From Dichomitus squalens LYAD-421 SS1 (lineage: Eukaryota > Basidiomycota > Agaricomycetes > Polyporales > Polyporaceae), in assembly GCF_000275845.1 (NCBI RefSeq), contig NW_006766897.1:126938-190937 (forward strand): a stretch of DNA of 64,000 nucleotides, read 5' to 3'. The notes beneath the pieces were generated by a model. That model searched no databases. It saw nothing but the letters and a program-made list of their open reading frames with translations, and had not been told where the DNA came from. The position numbers and the translations under genes were made by a program. Positions 48,105 through 57,420 of this stretch are shown here, in pieces. Position 1 is the first letter of the stretch. Every line of letters starts with the position of its first letter.

Positions 48105-50290
48105 TCAGTCCAAGGAGTCCAAAAGCTCTGACACTCTGCGCTCGTCGTCGTGCTTGATACGCTTACGAGGCGAGGAGAGGAGGGGTTCGGTCTGGTAACC
48201 ACGCTTTGCGGAACGCTCTGGACTCCGAGACCCCACCTCGACCTTCGGAGACGTAGAGCCTTCGTCAGTGTCCTGCTGAGGCGGCGTGGTCTGGTTCTTG
48301 CTGCTTTCTGCTTCAGCCAAGTACTGCCGGTAGTACCTGTCCAGCACTGCACCGTGACGGCTCCGTTGTTAGCCGTCGCTTATGCGTAGAGATAGAGGAA
48401 AACTCACTCGCGCCGCGGTCTCTCGTCACGCAATACCACGCATTTAGGGTGCGATGTTTATTCTGTACATACTCCTAAGGGACAGCTCACCAGAATATCG
48501 ATAGGCCGACGCACCTCTGGTCTCTCCGCAAATTCCTTCCAGGGCTCCTGCTTGGAGGTATACTGCTCCCAAACATCGCGTCGCTCTGCCTTGAACTGCG
48601 CCATGGCACGGATTTCCTCCAAGGTAACAGGACGCCCCCGGGAAGTGTGTCTCGTATTGGGGACGGTGCCGACAGGCTCGGCTGCAACTTCTTCGTTCGG
48701 GTTACAATAGCTCACCACGGAAGCGTTGTCGGCTGCGTCTTCACCATCGCTCTCCTGCGATGTCTCGTCGTCCTCGTCGCTGGAACCCCCTATGCGTGCG
48801 TAGCCTGGTCCGGAGCTTGGTGAGGAGGCCCTCAGCTGCGACTGTTCGGCGCGTTTGCGCGCTTTGATATACTCCCTGTCCGGGCACTCCGGATGCTCAT
48901 ACCAGTGCTTTTTCCAGGCCTCCGCGTCGTGGTGTGCAGTCTACGGGCCAGGATAATCCTGAATATACACTGATAGCGCAGTAGAGCGACAACGCCTTGC
49001 GCACCTGTTTTGCGAGATCCTTATACAAGTCCTTCTTAGATGGAATCGCTCCGGGCTGACGGAGGCGCCAGCGCAGGAAGTGAATGAAGAAGATCTTGTC
49101 CTCGTCAGTGAACTTGGAACTTTTCTCGTCTGCCTTCGCACGCGGCGCTACCGGGGCTAAGAGCCCGGACGATGGCGGAATCAATAATCCAGCGTGGTCC
49201 ACTTGTGCAGGCGAGCCTCTCCTGTACCGAAGGGGCGGCTTCGACTGGGTAGCAGAGGCCGAAGTACGTGCTAGTGGCTGCGATGATTGGCTCTTGCCCT
49301 GGGAGGGGTGAGCCGTAGCTTTCTGAACATTTGCCACTGGAGCGGCACGGGCAGGCATGCCTTTGGCCGTCCCGTGATTGTTTGCGTTCGAATTCGAAGT
49401 TCGAGGAAGGGGGGTCGATGGCGTGCTTGCTCTATGTGTAAAGACGTGTCGGCGACTGACGAATCTAGCTAGTTTTGGAGGAGACATACTTTGAGGAGCT
49501 ATGTTCAGGCCGTACGGCAGATGATGGCAGACGAGAATGAGATACAGTAGATGTCGCGACACCTTTCCGACTGTGATGTTCAGGGGGATATATCTTTGGC
49601 AACAGTCGCTCGAGATTCTCAAGGCAGTAATCCTTCCACTCTGTTCAGCCGCGGTATGAGTACCGGAAAGACGCTGCCACTGATACGAGGCAGTAGCTCT
49701 TACCAAGTGCCGTATGATTATAAACCTACGGTAATCAGCTGCCTCCCGTTTTATAAGTTTGTACTAGCGCTTACAAGATGCAACTTCTCCAGAGCCTTAC
49801 GCGGCGAGATACCTCTCGCCTTGGCCTTCCAGAGAGTGCTGACGAGCATTTCTTCGTCGTCGGGATCTGAGCCAAGAGGCATCGAGTCCTCGTCTTGTGA
49901 ACTGTCCCGTTGCTTCCCGGCCGTCCTCGCTGTTTCCGCAGACGGCTGTCGAGGTGGTGCCTGTTCTTGAGATCTAGTTTGAGAAGCCGACGGCACAGTC
50001 GGTGGCGCAACCATGGGCGCTTGCGACTGTGGCAGTAGCCACTGTTGGCCACCGGGCATCGCCATCGACGGACCGACCATGTTCTGCGGCGGGAATCCTT
50101 GCAGAAAGAAGTTAGGGGTCCCTTGAACACCTGCCTGCTGTTGGTGCTGGAAGTTAGGTATCATGAAATAAGGGTCGGAGCCAGTGCCGCCCGAGCCAAA
50201 GGATTGAAATTGTGGTTGGGATTGTAAAGAAGCTATCAGATTGTTCATGAAAGCAGGATTCAGCGGTATCTGATGGCCGTTGGGATTCAT
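48105..50290 (-). CDS. P2: Myb/SANT-like multi-domain protein, tandem array member 2
   Basis: Predicted 612 aa from exons 49775-50290, 49704-49725, 49490-49640, 49005-49431, 48515-48940, 48408-48462 and 48105-48346. N-terminus MNPNGHQIPLNPAF, rich in Gln, Pro and Phe. Unit 1: DDEEMLVSTLWKAKARG to EWKDYCLENL. Unit 2 (about 337-410): FTDEDKIFFIHFLRWRL, LYKDLAKQ, AHHDAEAWKKHW. Unit 3: VTLEEIRAMAQFKAERRDVW and FAERPE. The segment RTLNAWYCVTRDRG follows on the 55-nt exon. The tail has KRIKHDDE but ends in LLDSLD, so the SUMO-interaction-like motif of P1, P5 and P6 is absent. Exon lengths 22, 151 and 55 match its neighbours. All exons join in phase and the gene looks intact. Confidence 0.75.
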
Positions 50291-50670
50291 GGCGTAGATA
50301 GAGGGTCGGCGAGGTGATGTCAGTATTAGAGTAGATGGATTTCGTGAGAGGGAAGGAGCGAGGAGGCAGACCCAAATTCGAAGTCCCGCAGATGTCGCTG
50401 CGAAGCTGTTCGCAGAACAACATGGCCGAAAAGAGAACAAACGCGTGACGCGTCTCGCGACGCCTGTATGCTGTGCTTCTTAGACGCCGTACAAACGCTC
50501 GCGAAAGCAGTTGCCCGACTACGTCTTTCAAGTACATACATCCAAGCCCATCCCGTCCCACCTCGTTGCTTCATAGCTTCAATCTCCGTATGCAACACAG
50601 ATACTACTCATGCAACACCTCTGATTCGGCTATCTGAGTCCGCGGCCTTGCTCTATCTCCCATTCGCTAC
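50291..50670. other. Intergenic region between P2 and P3
   Basis: 380 bp. No gene recognised. Confidence 0.5.
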
Positions 50671-52296
50671 CTAGTCTGAGGCTTTGTCCAAGGCAGATTT
50701 GAAACGTTTCTCTTCACGATTGCTCTCTAGATCCTGTTCATCGACGGGGCGTTTATGCGGTTTCAACGCCAATGTGCTTAGGCGGGAGACACCGTCGCAC
50801 GCAGCCGAGAAACCTGACTTTGGAAGTTCGCCCGAAGGTACGTCCGCCTGTTCTTGCTCCCCTGAAGCCTGCGGCCTGGCGGACCCGTCTCCCTGTATCT
50901 CCGCCATGTGTTCGGCGATATACTGTTCAATGACTAGCAAGGTATATAAATATAGTCAGCTCAAGCTCATGAAACATTGAGAACAGGGCATCGTTACATA
51001 CCTTCTTCATAGGATATCGAAGCTCTCGCCCACCCGGCAGGGGTTCGCTTTTTCTGGTTGACGAGTCATTGTTCTGCATCGTTTGCAGTACATGTTCAGC
51101 AACATACCTTCGCCTGTCGCGCAAACTTCTCCCAATAGCCCTTCCCTGTCGCCGATATATCTGCCGGTGGCGGTCTCTCGACCCTGAACCGAGCCATAGC
51201 GCGTAAGTCCTCCTCCGTGATTCTCTGCGGCGGTAGAATGCCCTTCTGCCTCTTCACAGCCGCTCCAGATGACTCAGTCTCGACCGAGCTAGAGTAGTCC
51301 GAATCCGACCCATGCTCATACAGAGGGATAGGACGGCTGCCTCGTTTTCTCTGTGCAGGGTCGAGGGCAGCGCAGGCTTTGCGGAACGCTTTCCGGTGGA
51401 GCGGTTCAATATGGTCCTCGTGGACTCGTTGACGCTGACTGGAGGACGAGGCAGCTGTGCTCGGTTTTTCGAGTCTGGAATTTGCACTGGCCAGTCCGAC
51501 TTTATGTTGCCTTCTGAGACTGGAATGGGCCGATCTCAGCAGTTTTCCTTCTGATGTCAAAGAGTCCTCACTGCTCAAGGCTCGGAGCGCCAGTTACGGA
51601 CGATGGCAGTTGCCGGCGAACTTCCATATGCCCTTCAGCAGAGGGATACGCCTTGGCATATAGCCGATCCAGATGATCGAGGAAGTAATTCTTCCAGGCT
51701 ACAATGCTCCATCTCAGCGCCGTAGCCATATATCGAGAGGTATCCAGCCTCTTACCACTTTCCGTATGATTGTTCACCTGGTACCTTATCATGTCAGCCT
51801 TGGCATTGCCTCGATCGCGACACTCACTCACATTGTGCAGCTTGTCCAACGCCTGCCGTGGTGTCAGCCCCTCGGCCTTACCCTCCTTCAAAGCACTGAT
51901 AAGAATCCGCTCATCGTCAGCGACCGACCCGACCGGCGCGGGGTTGGCGTTCTGTAGCAGCGGCTGCATCGCAGTGACGAATGCTGCCAAGTCGCTGATT
52001 GCGAGCGAGTGATGGGGTGTATGACCCGCTGTGTTGCCCTGTATATGTGACATCTGGGCCTGTTGGGGGCTTTGTGATCCCGGGTGGGTCATCGACAGCC
52101 ATTGCTGACCAGCCTGCTGCCATCCTTGCCACATGAACTCGAATGTGGGCGCAGAACCCGGCTGCATCTGCAGCACCCCTTGGGGCATCGGCGTCTGGGG
52201 AGCATGCGGGGATTGTGATAGTATCCCACCCATCATGTTCATGAATGTGGGTAATGGAATCTGCGCGAAGTTGTTGTTTGGGTTGTTCGGGTTCAT
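50671..52296 (-). CDS. P3: shortened Myb/SANT-like paralog lacking the central unit
   Basis: Predicted 437 aa from exons 51832-52296, 51756-51777, 51650-51698, 51108-51570, 51002-51053 and 50671-50933. N-terminus MNPNNPNNNFAQIPLP, then a long Gln/Pro/Met-rich arm. Unit 1 (DDERILISALKEGKAEGLTP to AWKNYFLDHLDRL) is complete and carries the 22-nt exon. The central FT..D.IFFI..L unit is missing; a Ser-rich basic linker takes its place. Unit 3 is recognisable (ITEEDLRAMARFR, YWEKFARQ) but diverged, as is the KRTPAGWA segment on a 52-nt exon (55 in others). The tail has KRFK and ends in LDKASD with no SUMO-interaction-like motif. The end of exon 3 is the weakest junction; I chose the only phase-correct donor (GTATCC). 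Confidence 0.62.
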
Positions 52297-52834
52297 CTTG
52301 TATGACAAGACCGATCGAGACGCGCAGGCTGGTGGTGGTGCACTCTGGCACGTCGCCATCGTATGTACATTATGTATATGCCACTGAGATTGCCCACCCC
52401 CCACGTCCCACGGTGAACCTGAACTCTATCTGACACAATGCAGTTAGATGGCCACAATAAAATTTCTCCTGTTCTCACGCATGTACGTTATTAAATGCGC
52501 GTGTATGCGGTTCCTAGAACTACCGACAGAGCGTACCAGTCAGGTTCCCCAATTCTTGCCAGTGCCCATGAGCTCAAAGCGCATCGGGTCTTCTATGTAG
52601 ATGTTGCACATGCGTACTGAGACTGTAGGCCTTGACAGAACATCTCGAACTTCGAACGCTACGCATCCGTTATACGTACACGCGGCTGTCAACTAGTCGC
52701 CATGTGATGCCCACCGGCGGCCTGTTCATGTGCGTCACCCTCGACACTTCCATCCTCAACCGACCATGATTGTACATGTGGCGCCGAAAGACGACAAGGG
52801 CGGCGTTCAGTCTGAGCTGAGTTCGACAGGCTCC
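52297..52834. other. Intergenic region between P3 and P4, including the displaced P4 tail
   Basis: 538 bp. The first 30 bp past the predicted P4 stop (to 52807) read, in another frame, as the family's C-terminal end (VAKRIKK, then EPVELSSD). No other gene. Confidence 0.5.
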
Positions 52835-54392
52835 TTAGTGACGCGAGCCTTTTTGATGCGCTTGGCCACAGGGGACCCTCCATAAGTGTTCGCAACGTGC
52901 AGCCTCCGAGGGAGCGCCGCGCTTTCGCGAAAATACACTGTTGAGGATGTCTTCCTTGATAGTACGCGAGCTCGACGAGGTGGAGACGCGAGGAGTGCAT
53001 TCACGTGTATGGTATTGCTGAGGGAGCGTGGTCGTATCGATGTGATTGAGCTTGGATCCCGACTCGGGGATACCCGTCTTGTTGCGGACGGCGGCGTACT
53101 CATTGTAATAGCGTTGAATGTCTCATCGGCAATACAAGGTCAACTTCGATGCATGTAACATTGACACTAAGCGATTACCTTGTTCACGCCTGCGCTCAAC
53201 GCTGCGCCAGCCATCCACAGACCGCTTTTGATTCTGTCCAAACCCGTCGCTTAGAAAACATTGTGGCAACGCGCTGTCATGGATTCACCTCCGGACGTCT
53301 CGCGAACGCCGCCCAGCGCGAAGTGAAGGAAGGGCACTTGGCCCACACCTTTCGTCTCTCGTACATATATCGAGCCATTCTGCGCACATCATCTTCTGTG
53401 ACTTGTACGCCGTAGGCAGCGGTATGCCTCGGCGGGAGATCGTTTACCGAGGATTCTGAGCTCTCGGAGAAAGACTGATCGTCGGCGTCCGCATTGTCCT
53501 CGTTCCTGCCAAAGCGTTGCCCGGAGGATTCCCCAGTCGTGTGTGCGGAGTGTTGCGATGTGTTCTTAGACGTAATGGTAGGCGATGCTGTTCACCGATA
53601 TCTATAGTACGAAGGACAAGGTTAGGAGTCCATCTATGAACAACGACAATACCATACTGTGCGAGTCCGTGTAAGGATGTCTGCGATGGCGGCTTTCGAG
53701 AGATTGTTCGGGTGGAACCTGGGCGCGGTGACCGCGCGATAGTTGTTGCGCTCGTAGACAAGGCTTCGGGGAAGAGCTTCTCTACACGATCAAGAAAATA
53801 ATCCTTCCACACTGCGACTACGGTAAGCCAAAGATCTTAACATGACCGAGATGGATCTCACTATTATCTGTATAGCCATGCGTCTGTATATTTCAATAAG
53901 CAATTAGTCCTATGTGAGGTAAACGACAACCTACAACAGCCGACATACATCACCGAGTTCCTCTAGCGCCTCCCGCGGCGTCCGACCTTTTCCTCTGCCC
54001 CTCTTCAACGCGTCCACAACAGTCTTGTCATTACTATGCGATGGGGCTATCTCATGTTTGTTCTTTTCAAGCTTCGCCACGACGGTGTCGACAATGTCAT
54101 CAAGAGAAGGCTGTGTCGGGGCGCTAGGCGCGACAAGGGGTTGCTGCTGCTGCGGGGGCGCCTGGAACTGAGCAGCCTGTATCCATTGAGACGCAGCCTG
54201 GTGTGTACCAGGCATCGCCAATGTCGTCACCCCTTGTGGCATCCCCTGACCTTGCCAGAAGGTGAAGAGTGGCATACTGGGGGGTGCCTGTGGTGTTCTT
54301 TCCATGGGAACCTGATTCTGGGGTAACAAGTATCCCCCTTGTCCAGATAACGTAGCACGCTGAAGCCAGTCGTTGATCGCATTCGCGCTCAT
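52835..54392 (-). pseudogene. P4: degenerate or shortened Myb/SANT-like paralog
   Basis: Exons 53949-54392, 53862-53883, 53653-53811, 53289-53587, 53179-53233 and 52835-53121 give 421 aa. N-terminus MSANAINDWLQRATLSG, Gln-rich. Unit 1 (NDKTVVDALKRGRGKGRTP to MWKDYFLDRVEKL) and unit 3 (VTEDDVRRMARYMYERRKVW) are well kept, but the central unit is absent: one exon replaces two. In the last exon the family frame runs through RTIKEDILNSVFSRKRG and then stops at 52835. The expected basic and SUMO-interaction-like tail (KRIKK, EPVELSSD) follows in the +1 frame, ending at 52807. Either one frameshift or an extra cryptic intron (GTGTAT to ATGGAG, 61 nt) explains this. It could be a young pseudogene or a protein with a new tail. 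Confidence 0.6.
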
Positions 54393-54986
54393 GATCTGCC
54401 CGTTGAAGGGGAGGAGGAAGGAGTCACAAGGACAGGAAGGCCGAACTCGATAGTGAGGACGTGTACTAGGAGAGATTAAACCCGGGCATATCGTCTCAAA
54501 GGCACTGCGTTCAACTTCGGTCTCCCACAGCGAGTAAGGTTTGTCCTCACCTTTCCTCAACACTTAGCGCTGGGGACACACCTCCATATCTACTCCGTCC
54601 TGTATTCTCCCGGTGATACGTCAGAACAGCGGTGTACTCGGGTTTCTGGATCTGAAATCAAAACCATAAACATTCAATTGGAACAGCAAGTATATTCATG
54701 GATATTCGAACCCGGTCACTCGCGTCCGTCATGCTTCTTACGCTAACTCAAATGTGCCTTTAGGTTCCTTTGTATACTGTGCACATGCGCGCGGACGTCT
54801 CGGGTTGCCTTGATACATATGCATACTATTTCGCCCCGTTCTCCACGGCCCATACGTTCTGCCGGCCACCAGTCACTCGGTGAGCTTCACCTACTGCGAC
54901 CGGGCCTGTCTGCATCGTCCTTGACACCTTCAGCAACAGCTAAGCGTGATCGTACTGATATTGTCGAGTAATTCACGAGCCGGCGC
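54393..54986. other. Intergenic region between P4 and P5
   Basis: 594 bp. No gene recognised. Confidence 0.5.
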
Positions 54987-56979
54987 TTAGTCCGAGTCGA
55001 TTTCGATGGGTTCCTGTCTGACAACCGTCTTTCTGATGCGCTTCGCGTCAGAGGACCCTCCACCTGCGCTCGCGGAGCGCGCAGTTCCCATTTCGGCTCG
55101 TCGCTTCAGAGGGTTGCTGAACAAGACGCCCTTCACGATGCGTTTGTCGGAGGGACTGGAAGTGCTGGAGGAACCGGCAACGTTGTGCCGGGGGAGAGCG
55201 TTAATCCTGTCAACGTACTCGAGCTCGGATCCTTTCTCAGACTCCTCGTCGCCATGGTCATTGGCAGCCGCGGCGTGTGCATCGTAGTACTGTTGAAGGA
55301 CTGTCGGAGGCCACGTCAGCTTGGAGACACATTCAGTATGTACGGGGTGATGTTTACCCTTGCCGCGATCGCGCTCGACACAGTACCAGGCATCCACGGA
55401 CCTCTTGAGATTCTTATCCAGTCCCGCGCTATCAGGCCGGATATTTGCCATGAGCGCACAGTAGACTCACCTCGGGACGTTGCCCAAACTCCTGCCAGCG
55501 CGACTTGAGACTAGGGTAATTATACCATACATGTCGCCTCTCATACATGTACTTAGCCATCTCGCGGAAATCGTTGTTGGTGACTGGGATACCGCCCTTT
55601 GGACGGGTCGGCGTGCGGACGCTCAGAACAGGCTCTGCCTTTGACCCCGATGCTGGCTCGGACGTAAATAGGACCCGATTTGTATCCGCCGTGTCTTCTT
55701 CGTACCACTTCTCAACGGACACCGACGATGGAGTGTCTGAGGCAAGAGCTTGGTAGTTTCCGCGCTTCCGCGCTTCGATGTAGATTTTGTCCGGGAGCAC
55801 AGGATAGCCATCCCAATGACGCTTCCATGAATCCGCGTTGTGGTGAGGCGTCTGCAAGCGCGGTGAGTAACATGTATGGCGTGCTACGAGAAATATCTGT
55901 GCCTACTTGTTCCGCTAGGATATTGTAGATCGCTTCCCTTTCAGGAACGGGTCCCTTACGGAGCAGCCAACGCAGGAAATGGATGAAAAATATCTTATCC
56001 TGATCAGTGAATCGCCTGTCTGCTACATTTCGGCGTGGAGCTTTGGGCTTGACAGACACATTGGACGGTGGAATCTGTACGCCGGCATGAAACTCCTCAA
56101 CCGGATCACCGCGCCTAGGCCGACTACTAGCACTCTGCGCATGCGCTCCTTGCTCTCGATGTTCGGTAAGGGGAGAGGATGGCTGGTAGCTGCGGTAATC
56201 AAATGCAATTTGTAGGTTGTTGAAGGAATCCCCGCTGATATGAGAACAGGTGAGCCTCCTTCACCAAATTCTGTGAGAAGATGCGGCATGCCATACTGTG
56301 TGGAGCTCCGCGAGGATGACTGTGAGGATGCCTTTCGGTGGCTTGTCTGCGTCAAATCGAGGCGTGAGCGGGCGATAGCCGTAGTGGTCGTAGAGAAAGC
56401 TTCGCGAGTGAGCTTTTCGGCATGGTCAAGAAAGTAGTCTTTCCATACTAGGCTCGCAGTTCGTGCTTAGCCAAAGCCTTAACAGGATCATACCCATTAC
56501 TTACGAGCGTTTGCGTATCCTTTGGCCTAGACACAGTTGGAATCAGCATCAGTCCTATATAGAAGATATAGCGGCCAACGTACGTCACCGATACCCTCGA
56601 TTGCCTTGCGTGGCGTCTGAGCCTTCAACTTACTCTTCTTCAACGCGTCCACGATAAGTTTGTCATTGCTCGTCGATGGGACTATTCCTTCTCTGTCGTT
56701 GTCTAGTTTCGCCAAAACGGAAGCGACTAGTTCTTCGATGGAAGGTTGCGCCACAGCCCTAGGTACGACAAGCGACCGTTGCTGCTGCTGCTGCTGCTGC
56801 GGCGGCGGCGGCGGCGTCTGGAAGCGCGCAGGCTGCAGCATCCGAGGCGTCCCTTGTGTCCCGGGTATCCCTTGCTGCGTCCAATGTCCTTGCCAGATGG
56901 CAGGCAGCGGCATGTCGGTTGAGAGCGTTTGTTGTTGTCCTCCCACAAGAGCTTGGTTTTGGGCTGATAGCAAGGGCAC
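54987..56979 (-). CDS. P5: Myb/SANT-like multi-domain protein, start codon unresolved
   Basis: At least 548 aa from exons 56584-56979, 56505-56526, 56297-56447, 55907-56234, 55471-55851, 55358-55412 and 54987-55300. Unit 1: NDKLIVDALKKSKLKAQTP to LWKDYFLDHAEKL. Unit 2: FTDQDKIFFIHFLRWLL, TPHHNADSWKRHWD, LPDKIYIEARKR. Unit 3: VTNNDFREMAKYMYERRHVW and FGQRPE. Tail KRIRK and EPIEIDSD, a SUMO-interaction-like motif. A CTG/GGC repeat encodes a PPPPP-QQQQQQQ run near the N-terminus. The frame starts right after a CAG acceptor with a stop upstream, so a 5' exon must exist. A candidate is 57041-57118 (MFGFICFLAQ), joined by a 61-nt intron, but it does not resemble the other N-termini. The first internal ATG is at 56913. 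Confidence 0.7.
56781..56816. repeat. CTG/GGC trinucleotide tract in P5
   Basis: Tandem CTG followed by GGC units inside exon 1 of P5; on the coding strand it encodes a proline run followed by a glutamine run. Confidence 0.8.
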
Positions 56980-57420
56980 CTGTTACCATGAACATGTCGT
57001 AAGGCCAACATGGAGATTCACGGAGCTATGATTCATATACCTGGTAGAGAATGGGGCAAAAGAGCGGGGAGGGACTGGATGGTGGTCGCTGCGCAAGAAA
57101 GCAAATGAATCCGAACATGTTATACTTCAATATGTCGCATTCGTCTCCCACACAACTCCGATGGAAGCTTCGCGTCCATTCATCCTCATCAGGAAATAGC
57201 ATGTACCATAGATGGCTTGTCCTTGTCTTCGGTGCGAAGCGCTTTTGAGGGTTGAGGACGGCGATTATCGGAACAGATGTCTTACTTCCTCGAACGACGC
57301 TCCGCCATGCCTGCCATCGAGACCAACGCAAGGCATGTAAACATCTGACCTTCAGCAATATGGTATCAGCACAAGCATCATCATTGCAGCAAAATATAGA
57401 CCACAGTAGACAGACGACCT
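56980..57420. other. Intergenic region between P5 and P6
   Basis: 441 bp. Holds a 132-codon open frame on the minus strand (57026-57424) whose end may form the first exon of P5; otherwise no gene. Confidence 0.4.

Noticed and set aside
53588..53601. Earlier acceptor (CTATAG) for P4 exon 4
   Set aside because: It leads to in-frame stops; the acceptor GAACAG 14 nt downstream gives an open frame into unit 3.
55355..55364. Possible GC donor (GGCAAGG) in P5 before its last exon
   Set aside because: A GT donor 6 nt later (GGGTAAAC) keeps the same phase and aligns better with P6.
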